Origin: Candidatus Methanosuratincola sp.
GTDB taxonomy: Archaea > Thermoproteota > Methanomethylicia > Methanomethylicales > Methanomethylicaceae
Length of the DNA: 64,000 bases
Assembly (NCBI GenBank): GCA_037478935.1
Contig: JBBFLR010000002.1
Coordinates: forward strand, 88,604-152,603
Direction: 5' to 3'
Positions within the stretch are counted from its first letter, which is position 1. Every line of letters begins with the position of its first letter. Made by a program: the position numbers and the translations under genes. This document shows, in pieces, positions 1 to 8,114 of this stretch. The notes under the pieces are model-generated. The model had not been told where the DNA came from and did not search any database. It saw only the letters and a list, made by a program, of their open reading frames with translations.

Positions 1-1380
1 TTGGATATCTTCTGGTGTTCCTTCCACCCCAGCGAGTTCGCCCCATTTAGAAAGAAGCTCATTTCTGTTTTCTTGCAACGCAACCTGCAAATCTATATAT
101 CTTTTTTGAACATCAAGAAATGATTTCTGAACATCATCAAACTCTCTCAAAGCTTCGTTTTTTTGAGACAACTCATGGATTTTTTCCTGAATTTTGTCGA
201 TTTCTGCAATCATTTTTTTTCTCTCATTCATCACATTCTTCAGAGTATTTAACAGAATAAGTACTCTATCGGAAGCTAATTTTACTTTTATTGCTCGGAG
301 ATCCCGTAAGACTTCGTTGACTGGTTTGTCAATCAGAGGGACCATGTCATTTGCAGGATATTTTTGGAAGAAGTCAATCATATCTTCTACAATCCTCAAT
401 TCGACGGCTTTTTTCTGTTCTTGTGGTTGGACTTTCCTGTTCAGCTCATTAAGCTCAGACCAGTCGTTTTCTAAGAGTTTTTCGCTTTGAATTGAAATTC
501 CATAAGAGCTTAAGGAGCTGCATATCTGAATAATTCTACTATCCACTTCTTTTAGCTTTTCATTAGCTAATTTAAAGTTCCACCTCTCTTTCGTAAGCTT
601 TGCAACAATATCTGCGCCTGTCTTGCCTTTCAATTGGTCATATCTTTTTCCAAGGGCCTTGTATTCAGCGGTTATCTCATATTCTTGGCTTAACAGTTCA
701 AGTTTCTTTTTTATTTGCTCTTTGAGTTCCACTTTTTTTAGTTTTTCTTGTAATTCAACTTGCCGTTGTTTCGCCTTTTTTATGGTTTGCTCCAATTTTT
801 CAATTTCTTGGGTCATTTCTTTTTCTTTTCTCTTGAAATTATAGAATTCATCGATATCCATGAGATGTTTGTTAATTTCGCTTTGCAGAGAAACCAATCC
901 TTTTTCAAGATCATAGAAATACTTGCTCAGCTTTCCCAAGCTGGCGCTTACTACTTTCTTTGGGTCGTCTTCTGTTAGAAAAACCACCTCGAATTTTTTG
1001 TCGATTGTCTCCACTGAGATTGGTTTTGAGTTTAGAAAGTACTGTGGCTTTTGTCCTTTTGTGCGTTGCATTATTAAATCAATAGGTTCAGGTTTGTCAC
1101 AATAAACTCTGAAATAATATTCAAGAGTCTTATTCTCATCAAAATCTTGCAACTTTCTTTTTAGTATCGGTTTTCTTTCCAACTCCTTCTCTTGGTCGAG
1201 ATAACCCAAAGCTAATGCTAAGCAGTTAAGTAAGGTGGTTTTTCCCGTACCGTTTCTGCCTTCTATTTCCACAAGATTTGTTTCTGTTTTTGAGTCTGAG
1301 CCTTGTGGCGGAAAAGAAAATGGGAGATCGCCTGGTTTATGATATCCTGGTTCCAGGTAACTCATTTTGAACTCGAACAA
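1..1380 (-). CDS. Rad50/SbcC-like coiled-coil ABC ATPase, C-terminus beyond window
   Basis: The frame is open from the window edge to a TTG at 1380 preceded by AGGTGA; an in-frame ATG lies at 1365. The TTG start is preferred because it keeps the first strand (FEFKMSYLEPG) of the ATPase head. A P-loop GRNGTGKTT lies near residue 45. From about residue 140 there is a long Lys/Glu-rich coiled coil, as in SMC, Rad50 and SbcC. The second half of the head is outside the window. It is the last visible gene of a leftward operon with a 53-residue protein, a HerA-like ATPase and a NurA-like nuclease. DNA-end processing for repair or defence is inferred from that context. No Mre11 gene is visible, though one could lie beyond position 1. 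Confidence 0.75.
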   Translation of the reverse strand, partial: MFEFKMSYLEPGYHKPGDLPFSFPPQGSDSKTETNLVEIEGRNGTGKTTLLNCLALALGYLDQEKELERKPILKRKLQDFDENKTLEYYFRVYCDKPEPIDLIMQRTKGQKPQYFLNSKPISVETIDKKFEVVFLTEDDPKKVVSASLGKLSKYFYDLEKGLVSLQSEINKHLMDIDEFYNFKRKEKEMTQEIEKLEQTIKKAKQRQVELQEKLKKVELKEQIKKKLELLSQEYEITAEYKALGKRYDQLKGKTGADIVAKLTKERWNFKLANEKLKEVDSRIIQICSSLSSYGISIQSEKLLENDWSELNELNRKVQPQEQKKAVELRIVEDMIDFFQKYPANDMVPLIDKPVNEVLRDLRAIKVKLASDRVLILLNTLKNVMNERKKMIAEIDKIQEKIHELSQKNEALREFDDVQKSFLDVQKRYIDLQVALQENRNELLSKWGELAGVEGTPEDIQ

Positions 1381-1523
1381 CTTTGTTCACCTGTTTTCTT
1401 TAGAAGAAATTGAAGTTTCTCATCAATGCTTAACTCTTCATTCCACACTGCTTCCAATATTTGCAATTCCTTTTCTGTCACCAATTTGGTCAAAAGCTCT
1501 CTGGCATATAATTTTTCTCTCAA
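1362..1523 (-). CDS. Small 53-residue coupled protein between HerA-like and Rad50-like genes
   Basis: The TTG start overlaps the HerA stop (TTGA) and the stop overlaps the Rad50-like ATG (ATGA), the usual signature of translational coupling. The sequence begins LREKLYARELLTKLV and is predicted mostly helical and charged, with a Cys/Ser-rich tail (SCSSSK). I recognise no family. It could be a small subunit or adaptor of the HerA/Rad50-like complex. It could also be a fortuitous frame inside a translational linker, because the next gene's preferred TTG start lies within it. The coupling at both ends is the main support. Confidence 0.5.
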   Translation of the reverse strand: MREKLYARELLTKLVTEKELQILEAVWNEELSIDEKLQFLLKKTGEQSCSSSK

Positions 1524-3091
1524 CTTTTAACCCCCATTAACGGGATTGGAAACTTCACCAGTCTAACCTGGGGCACAGCGACACTCGACATAACGGCAAA
1601 CCCATTTTCAAGCGAAGATAATTCAACTGAAAATTCCTTTACTCCGAATTTTTTGCCAACATTTCCAAGAGATCTAAAGAATATCCGTGTGTTGACAATT
1701 GATGTAAGTCCAACAGGTAGATCTTCTGGATTCTGCGAAGCGAAAATTACTCCAATTCGCTCAGAGCGCCCCATCCTGGCAATGGCATTAAGTTCTTCAA
1801 GGGCTTGCACAGACGCCCCAGATCTGTAGAAGTGGTGTACTTCATCAATCACTATTAAAACAGGGATCTCCGAATACTGACCCTTGATAGCTTTTGCCTC
1901 ATAAATTTTTGATAGTAAATGTCGGAGTAGAACAGCCCCAAATATAATCGTGTCTTTGTTTGAAAGATCTATAACTGATAATCTTCCAGGGATCATTATA
2001 TGGTCTTCGCGTATTGCAAGACAATCGCGTTCTTGGCTGTCAAAGAAATCGATTGCGTTTTCCAGGGATCGTAAGATGGCAGTACATGTTCCTGGGTGCA
2101 ACGGAATCTCACTTTCTTCGCCAGCTTGCGAAAGAGTCGGGAACATATACTGGTTTTCTCTTGTCGCCCGCTCTCTAAACCAACGGATAAAGTTGCGAAA
2201 AGCGATCTCTTCGCCATGGACTCTTTCCATCCAGTATCTGAATATGTTTGGCAATGCCTCGGCGGCTCTATCTGTTATATTTTGTAGGACCCCTAAGAGA
2301 GAATTAGGTTCAAGATCTCGAGTTCTAAGCGTAATCGATCTAACTCTTTCTCTATTGACACCTTCCTTATGTTTTTGCGTGGATGCAGGAACATAAATGC
2401 CAAACTCTGGTGCTTCATTTCTCGAAAACCCTAACGTATTCCATTCTTCATCTGTTTGTTTCTGAAGTTTCTCATTTTTAATTGTTGTTGGTTGATCCAT
2501 TGTTAGCAGATCATTAGCCTTAACATTGATGGCCAAGACAGCTCCATTTTCTTGCGCAAGAAATTGCTCAATTAAATATTTCATAGCCACAGTCTTTCCA
2601 GAACCTGTCTGACCACAGATCATTGTCTGAAGGTAAAGTGAGTCGAAGGGTATTCGCACATATATCAAATTACCTGAATCATCTTTGAGAGTAGAATTTT
2701 GAGAAAGAAAGCTTGTAGCTAGAAAAACAGGATAACCTTCCTTTGAAATAAATATCTCATCGATTTCTTGCTGCGAAGTTCTTCGAGCATAATCATTCGG
2801 TTTGATAAAGCTGAACAGGCCGTCTGGCCTCAAAGGAAACTGCCGAATCTCTCTTGCCAATACTATGTTCTTGCATTCTTGATCTTGCTTAAGTAATGGA
2901 AGTTCGGCATCAACGATTAATGGCGATGGTTCAAAAAGAGATTTTTGATAAGATTTTTCAACAATCAATATGTGTTTGACATTTTTGTCATCGGTAACGG
3001 TTAGGTAAGAACCTATAGGCAATATTCCATCCACATTTTTTGCTGAGACTAACTTTATCAAATCACCTTCTGTTCCAGTTACTATCCACAT
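1520..3091 (-). CDS. herA: HerA-like hexameric DNA translocase ATPase
   Basis: This 523-residue protein belongs to the HerA/FtsK clade of DNA-pumping ATPases. An N-terminal beta-rich region (about 1-90) resembles the HAS barrel. Walker A ICGQTGSGKT is near 158-167, and Walker B VLIVIDEVHHF is near 405-415. Further on are the SERIGVIFASQ segment and an NTRIFFR motif that may supply the inter-subunit arginine. In archaea HerA works with the NurA nuclease and Mre11-Rad50 at DNA ends. Here it lies 6 bp after a NurA-like gene and overlaps the next gene. The ATG start follows a GGTGAGAG ribosome-binding site. The AT-rich composition and the dead restriction genes upstream suggest an acquired copy, possibly defensive rather than housekeeping. 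Confidence 0.85.
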   Translation of the reverse strand: MWIVTGTEGDLIKLVSAKNVDGILPIGSYLTVTDDKNVKHILIVEKSYQKSLFEPSPLIVDAELPLLKQDQECKNIVLAREIRQFPLRPDGLFSFIKPNDYARRTSQQEIDEIFISKEGYPVFLATSFLSQNSTLKDDSGNLIYVRIPFDSLYLQTMICGQTGSGKTVAMKYLIEQFLAQENGAVLAINVKANDLLTMDQPTTIKNEKLQKQTDEEWNTLGFSRNEAPEFGIYVPASTQKHKEGVNRERVRSITLRTRDLEPNSLLGVLQNITDRAAEALPNIFRYWMERVHGEEIAFRNFIRWFRERATRENQYMFPTLSQAGEESEIPLHPGTCTAILRSLENAIDFFDSQERDCLAIREDHIMIPGRLSVIDLSNKDTIIFGAVLLRHLLSKIYEAKAIKGQYSEIPVLIVIDEVHHFYRSGASVQALEELNAIARMGRSERIGVIFASQNPEDLPVGLTSIVNTRIFFRSLGNVGKKFGVKEFSVELSSLENGFAVMSSVAVPQVRLVKFPIPLMGVKS

Positions 3092-3097
3092 TTTCTC

Positions 3098-4135
3098 TCA
3101 CCCGAAACGTACCTGATTAATCGTTGGAAGAAATCCAAGCCTGCCGAGTAGTACAGGGACATTTAGAACTCTTAATCCTTCTCTCGCATATTTCTCTGCA
3201 ACTGCAATAGGACGTACTTGAGGGTTCATACAGTCTCCCTGTACAAGATAGAAGTAAGCGACTAAATTCATTAGAGACGGGATTAAAGAACCATATTTCT
3301 CATATGTTAAACTGTGCATTTCTACTCTTTCTGTAAAACCAGCAAGCGCCTTTACGTAAGTGAAAACTTTTGAATTTCTACTGTTGTCTTTGTCAGTGTA
3401 TCTGAAGAATGACGATCTATATCCCGCTTTTAATCCATAAGCCGCCCAGTGGAAGTCACTATTGAATTCACGCGCAAGTTTCGGATCATTTTCAATAACG
3501 AGTCGGCTATCTGAATTCTTCACAAAATACAGAGGGATACAATCCTTCTCCCTCAGTTTTTCGTCCATTCCGACAAGGTATGTAGATACGTTTCCTCCAA
3601 TCAGTGGGCCATCAATTAACACAATTGAATGAGGTACTACACTTTCAAGTATTGAATTTATCTTTGATTGTATTAGTATAATATTGCGTTCTTCTTCCAC
3701 ATTCTCCGCGAAACGAATGTCCTCTTCCTGAAAATCCTTGTATTTTTTCATCGAAGTTAGGAAGTATGGTGAAACGGATAAGCTGAACTTATAACTATCT
3801 TCTATCTTGATGACTGAGCAACTACAAAACATGAGATCTCCTTCTAATGCTTTGTAGGTTTGAACGCTTTCGTCATACGCGTAAACATTCCAGTCTTCCA
3901 TCAAACTTATGCATTTAGGGTCTAGAGCATAACTGGAGCCTAAACTTTCAAGGCAACTCATCGTCGAACTCATATAGAATTCTGGCATTTTCACATCAAC
4001 ATAGGATGGAACGAAAGAGACATATTTTGTCACTTTTTTGCTTATGTTATCCAATCTTATCTTGATTCGATTAAGATCAATTTTACTTAACAATGGGCAG
4101 TCCACCGTCCAAAGCACGCGACGAGAATTTATCAA
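3098..4135 (-). CDS. NurA-like nuclease partner of HerA
   Basis: The protein has 345 residues and is divergent. Similarity to NurA rests on an early acidic residue (TVDCP near 11-15), a conserved-looking IVLIDGPL at about 171-178, the basic run GYRSSFFRY, and a C-terminal segment ending PIAVAEKYARE that matches the NurA end motif. NurA is a 5'-3' nuclease that binds HerA. Position directly upstream of the HerA-like gene supports the call. A TATA-like TTTATATAA at 4157-4165 puts transcription start close to the TTG at 4135, so the mRNA may be leaderless; the nearby ATG at 4139 is in another frame. The family call is moderate and catalytic residues need a profile alignment. Confidence 0.6.
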   Translation of the reverse strand: MINSRRVLWTVDCPLLSKIDLNRIKIRLDNISKKVTKYVSFVPSYVDVKMPEFYMSSTMSCLESLGSSYALDPKCISLMEDWNVYAYDESVQTYKALEGDLMFCSCSVIKIEDSYKFSLSVSPYFLTSMKKYKDFQEEDIRFAENVEEERNIILIQSKINSILESVVPHSIVLIDGPLIGGNVSTYLVGMDEKLREKDCIPLYFVKNSDSRLVIENDPKLAREFNSDFHWAAYGLKAGYRSSFFRYTDKDNSRNSKVFTYVKALAGFTERVEMHSLTYEKYGSLIPSLMNLVAYFYLVQGDCMNPQVRPIAVAEKYAREGLRVLNVPVLLGRLGFLPTINQVRFG

Positions 4136-4156
4136 TCATGGCAGAGCTACATCCTG

Positions 4157-4165
4157 TTTATATAA
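4157..4165 (-). promoter_or_regulatory. TATA-like promoter of the NurA-HerA operon
   Basis: The minus strand reads TTATATAAA about 25 bases before the TTG start of the NurA-like gene. This fits an archaeal TATA box driving a near-leaderless transcript for the whole leftward operon. Confidence 0.45.
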
Positions 4166-4303
4166 TAAATTAAATCTCGGGTTATTTATTTATTTATTGT
4201 TTACTAAAAATCCTTACGAAAACTCACGACTAAATGCTGACAATCACCGCTCAGCAAAAAGAACCAATTAAAGTTGTTTAATAAAATATCGTGCACTCTT
4301 TTT

Positions 4304-5020
4304 CTACTGTTTTAATTTCACTTGAAATATTGGTGTCAAGGCTTCACCAACCAAGTTTTGAGGTTCAGGTAAACTGCCAGAAGCTTCTGTTGACTCGTCT
4401 TTTAGCCAGAAAATGTCAAGGTTATAGTCTCTCTCTTCTATGTCTTTTTTTGTGAACCGCTTAAATCGTTCCGTTTCTTTTCTTGGCTTTGCATGGTAGC
4501 AAGCCTCGAAATCTCTGAAATAGTCATCAGTTAACGGATGCCCTTTAGTCACCTTCTCCACATTTGTCCTCAAATCATAAATCCAAACCTCTTCAGTCGG
4601 CAAACCTTTCCTAAAAAACAAAATGTTCGCTTTCACACCTGGCGAATAAGGTGTAAAAGTGCCAATAGGCAACCGCAAAATCGTATGCAAATCACAATCA
4701 CTCAACAAAAGTTTGCGCACTTCACGTCCAGCATGTTCCTCAAACAAAACATTATCAGGCAAAACAATTGCAGCTCTACCGCCAGGCTTCAAAATCGTCA
4801 TCAAATGCTGTAGAAAATTCAGCTGCTTATTAGAAGTCTTAACCGTAAAATCCTCACGCAAAGGCGCCTCACCTGCACCCTTCGTCCCAAAAGGCGGATT
4901 AGTCATAACACAATCATACCGCTTGCTCAAATGCGGGCCCTCAGCCAAAGCATCACCATAATAAATATCCGCCTCAATCTCATGTAAATACAAATTCATC
5001 AAAGCCAAACGCCGAGTCTC
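4304..5020 (-). pseudogene. hsdM: C-terminal remnant of type I restriction-modification methylase (HsdM)
   Basis: The segment encodes the catalytic core and C-terminus of an N6-adenine methylase. It starts at ETRRLALMNLYLHEIEAD, then has the target motif CVMTNPPFGTKG, the AAIVLPDNVLFE segment and a FWLKDES tail. The N-terminal helical domain and the first SAM-binding segments are missing. At about position 5020 the frame is joined directly to a truncated HsdR fragment, so a deletion fused the two genes. No HsdS specificity gene is present. It is very unlikely to be an active methylase. The longest open frame runs from a TTG at 5008. Confidence 0.85.
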
Positions 5021-5910
5021 CCAAACAAGTTAATCCGCATACGCTGAATCGTACAAACATAAACAAACACATGATGAGGTTGCGGATCAGTTAAATACTC
5101 ATTAGGCATAACATTTGGATCAAACCTAACCTCCTCATCCAAATCTTCACGCCGAAAACGCTGACTATAAACCTCATAAATCCGGTCAAACTTCAAACCA
5201 GGCTCAGGCTCAAACATAAAAAACGCCTTAACCGCCTGAGCAGCCAAGGCTCGCCTATCCACAAGAAACAGAATCCGCCTTGCAAAGCCAGACTTCAACA
5301 ACCTATAAACCAAAGAAACAGCCACAACTGTCTTACCAGTACCAGTTGCCATCGCAATAAGCATCCTACGCTTACGCGAGAGCAACGCTTGCTCAACACT
5401 GTCAATAGCTTCTTTCTGATAAGGCCTAAGGTAAGGATTATCGACAGGATTATTCCTCAACCACTCTTCAGCCTTCGCCAAATTATGCTCAAGAAACTCT
5501 CGCAAAGCAGAAGGAGTGTGAAAACCAGCAACCTGACGAGACCGGCTACGAACATCACGCAAATCCTGAAACCAAAAAACCTCACCATTAGTCGAATAAG
5601 CAAAAGGCACACGAAAACCACTAAAATTAAACCGCGCACTCCTCAAACTCCTCGCATAACTCTGAGCCTGAACCTAAACATTCTGAGGGGGCCAACTCCA
5701 ACCGCTTAGACTCAACAACTGCAACAGCCACTCCATCCATAAACAAAACGTAGTCTGCTGGTCCGCTATCAGTTTCATATTCACGAACAGCACCAGACTC
5801 ATAAGACTACCCCCCCTAACATAATCAACAATAGGCAACCAACCAGCCGACTTCAAGGCTTTCTCGACAAGTCGTTTACGAGTTTCAGCCTCACTCAACA
5901 TGAAGCTCAT
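5021..5910 (-). pseudogene. hsdR: Broken N-terminal remnant of type I restriction endonuclease (HsdR)
   Basis: The N-terminus (ETRKRLVEKALKSAGW) and the nuclease region (GPADYVLFMDG, VAVVESKRLEL) are recognisable only by changing frame. A seven-base C run (plus strand 5810-5816) shifts out of frame, a second shift lies near a five-base G run at 5687-5691, and a TAG at 5674-5676 interrupts the frame. The helicase part then reads on with LRPYQKEAID, Walker A MATGTGKTVVAVSL and ILFLVDRRALA, and ends abruptly after NLFG where HsdM begins. Loss of motor motifs, frameshifts and a stop show a dead gene. Sequencing error could explain a homopolymer shift but not the deletion. Confidence 0.88.
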
Positions 5911-5926
5911 ATCTCCAGTTAATCAA

Positions 5927-6658
5927 TCAAAGCTTATCGATACGTTTAACCCTTTTAGCGATTGAAGGATGAGTCTCAGACGGTTCTTCAAAATTTTTTC
6001 CATCCACAAAGTTCAACAAAGCTGATCTAATATGCTCCTTTCCAACAAGTTTTGCCGCAAACTTGTCCGCATCCTGCTCAATATACCAGTTTATGGGAAT
6101 CAAAACCATCAGCAGAAACGCCAAGCTAGAAATATTTAACATGACAGTTAAAATAATTTGTGTTATTGGCTCAGAAACGAAAATAGGCACGTAAAGATTA
6201 GACCAACTCAACATCAAAAGAGCCAAAAAAGGAACCAGCCAAACACAACGGATAACAACATGCCTTCTCTTTATATGCCCCAACTCATGAGCAACCACTG
6301 CTTGACGCTCATCAAAACTAAGCTTCTTCAACAGATCGGTACCCAAAACCAGCGACTTACCCAAAACATAAGCAGCATCAGCTTTCACTATTCCCAGCTC
6401 CTTAACCTCAACGCCAGCTTTTCTTGCCAAATCCAAAATCTCAGCAGAAACAGGAAGCTTCATTCTGCCTCTATGCGATACAAAATGTCTGAAGGTCGAA
6501 ATAAAATGAGACGCAGCCACAGGCAATTCAATAGGGTCGAAGTCGTATTCTTGTGTCCAGAGGCCGTTTGCTTTGTATGTGAATTTGCCTGGAATCGGGT
6601 TCCCATTAGACTGAGGAATACCTTCAAGGCTTGTGGCTACTTCTTGGCCACTATCCAA
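5927..6658 (-). CDS. M48-family membrane zinc metalloprotease (HtpX-like)
   Basis: The zinc-binding helix HELGHIKRRH (about residues 126-135) is followed by two to three hydrophobic segments and the third-ligand motif IEQDADKFAA. This is the M48 layout of a membrane-anchored protease with a cytosolic active site. The family performs protein quality control or peptide cleavage. The start is uncertain. A TTG at 6658 opens the longest frame, but an acidic in-frame stretch continues upstream to a TGA, and a second small frame overlaps the 5' end. The gene sits at the border between the AT-rich segment and GC-rich DNA, so its N-terminus may have been altered there. Confidence 0.82.
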   Translation of the reverse strand: MDSGQEVATSLEGIPQSNGNPIPGKFTYKANGLWTQEYDFDPIELPVAASHFISTFRHFVSHRGRMKLPVSAEILDLARKAGVEVKELGIVKADAAYVLGKSLVLGTDLLKKLSFDERQAVVAHELGHIKRRHVVIRCVWLVPFLALLMLSWSNLYVPIFVSEPITQIILTVMLNISSLAFLLMVLIPINWYIEQDADKFAAKLVGKEHIRSALLNFVDGKNFEEPSETHPSIAKRVKRIDKL

Positions 6659-6841
6659 CTCATCGTCTTCCTGCGCGGCTTCTTGAAGGCGCCGCCCGTA
6701 ATCTTCCTCTTCCTGTCAAACTTCTTCTTCCAGTGCCCTGTAGATTCTGGCATTTTTGTTAACTCCGATACCAAGTAGGCAGCGCTATTGATAAAGTCGA
6801 CTGTCCCTGCGGGGCTTTAACACTGATCTGCAGACCCCCCT

Positions 6842-6932
6842 GGAGGAATCCGGCTCCACTCAGGGAAATCAAAGCCCTCTGGAAGCTCGACCGAGCAGGT
6901 AAGCCGCTCCACAGGGCTTTTATTATTCCTCC
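6842..6932 (+). other. Nested inverted repeat / possible structured RNA before nitroreductase
   Basis: An outer pair GGAGGAAT (6842-6849) and ATTCCTCC (6925-6932) encloses a stronger pair, AAAGCCCT plus TGGA (6871-6883) with TCCA plus AGGGCTTT (6908-6920), broken by one C-C mismatch. A small inner GCTC/GAGC hairpin lies at 6884-6895. The inner stem is followed by TTTATTATT. The element ends 14 bases before the nitroreductase ATG. It could be a 5' leader structure, a terminator-like hairpin or a separate small RNA. No known RNA family is recognised. Confidence 0.4.
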
Positions 6933-6946
6933 GAGAGCTCTTATTG

Positions 6947-7486
6947 ATGGATATGGAAGTCTTCGAGGCTATCCTCAAGAGGAGGTCCGTCAGGTCTTAC
7001 CTGCCTGACCCTATCCCGCAGGAGAAGGTCAACAGGATACTTGAGGCGGGCCGTCTCTCACCCTCGGCGATGAACAGGCAGCCCTGGCACTTCGTAGTGG
7101 TCACCGACCCTGAGAAGAGGAAAGAGCTGGCGCACGGCAAGTTCGGGGGAATGCTCAAGGAGGCTCCCCTGGTTATAGTTGGTTGCGGGGACAGGGAGGC
7201 TTCGCCGAAGTGGTACAAGGTCGACACCGCGATAGCCCTCCAGACAATGGTCATCGCCGCAACTGGAGAAGGGCTCGGCACGTGCTGGGTGGGCAGCTTC
7301 GACGAGGCCAGGGTAAAGGGGGTCCTCAAGATACCCGAGAGGTACGAAGTGGTATCGCTACTAGCAGTGGGGTACCCGAGGGAGGGGTTCAGCGTCACCG
7401 GGGCGATTACCTCGGTCCTGAGGAACAAGAAGAAGATTGGCGAGATCGTCAGCTACGAGGAGTACGGTAACAGCCCGAGGACATGA
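6947..7486 (+). CDS. Nitroreductase-family FMN flavoprotein
   Basis: This is a compact 179-residue nitroreductase-fold protein. The N-terminus EAILKRRSVRSYLPDPIP carries the FMN-phosphate arginines (RRSVR). SPSAMNRQPWHFVVVTD is the second FMN motif, and the C-terminal GLGTCWVGSFDE matches the flavin and dimer-interface region. The family reduces nitro compounds, quinones, flavins or enones with NAD(P)H or ferredoxin. Substrate cannot be read from the sequence. The ATG at 6947 is preferred over the overlapping TTG at 6944. It is the first gene of the GC-rich part of the window and stands alone, preceded by an unusual nested inverted repeat. Confidence 0.9.
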   Translation: MDMEVFEAILKRRSVRSYLPDPIPQEKVNRILEAGRLSPSAMNRQPWHFVVVTDPEKRKELAHGKFGGMLKEAPLVIVGCGDREASPKWYKVDTAIALQTMVIAATGEGLGTCWVGSFDEARVKGVLKIPERYEVVSLLAVGYPREGFSVTGAITSVLRNKKKIGEIVSYEEYGNSPRT

Positions 7487-8114
7487 AGGGACGTGACCGC
7501 CACCCCAGGGATCGTAACACAAAACTTCATTTTTAATCCCTGCGAATTCTGATCATCTTTGTGATTTGTGGTTGCGTAATGATTCTAAAATTTGGCATGG
7601 GCATTCTTTTGGGTAAGATCTTACGGAGACCGTCATGGTGACGGCGATGCCGATGGTCGTCACCTTGTAGAATATTCTACAAACGGGTTCAGCGTTTAAG
7701 ACTGGAATTATACCGACTACCGACCATCGACCATCCTGAGGGGGCATAACTCTCGCCTCACTTTTCAATGTATGAAGCTTCAAAATAACCACCCAGCTTG
7801 TGGTTACGTCGAATGGCGCAAACAAAGCAGCAAGGCCTATTTTCGGAGTGGATTAAACATTAACATTTTATGGACGCACAACAACTCCGACCTATCCCAT
7901 CAAAGAGGCTACTTCACCAGCGGGGGAGGCGAACCAACTCCTCCACGGTTATCGCATTTATGTTTGCAGCCTAGCACTTTACCGGTTCGTAAACGAAGAG
8001 CGCCCCGGGCGTTTTAGGCATGAGTAAAAAGAAAGAGAAGTAGAAGGGAAAAGATTTCATTGTATATAGATGAGCCGGAAGCATTTATCCTGAAACAGAA
8101 AGCTTATTTTATGT
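7487..8114. other. Gene-poor intergenic stretch with palindromes
   Basis: About 630 bases with no convincing gene. Two short open frames here have no recognisable motif and poor codon character. The stretch contains CAGGGAT/ATCCCTG around 7507-7545, GGTGACG/CGTCACC around 7637-7664, an 18-base perfect palindrome at 7665-7682, and repeated GACCAT-like words at 7710-7735. A TATA-like TGTATATAG lies near 8058-8066, suitable for the next gene. Decayed mobile DNA is possible but unsupported. Confidence 0.5.
7665..7682. repeat. 18-base perfect palindrome
   Basis: TTGTAGAATATTCTACAA is identical to its reverse complement. It lies mid-intergenic, immediately after an imperfect GGTGACG/CGTCACC inverted repeat. 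A dimeric regulator site or a cruciform remnant of a mobile element are possible. Confidence 0.6.

Noticed and set aside
6637-6753. A 38-residue basic frame (HWKKKFDRKRKITGGAFKK region) faintly resembling the start of ribosomal protein S8e
   Set aside because: Too short, lacks the rest of S8e, overlaps the M48 5' end and lies at the composition boundary. It may be a remnant but cannot be called.
7553-8017. Two short frames (minus 7553-7825 and plus 7772-8017) in the gap after the nitroreductase
   Set aside because: No domains, odd composition, and they overlap palindromic intergenic DNA.
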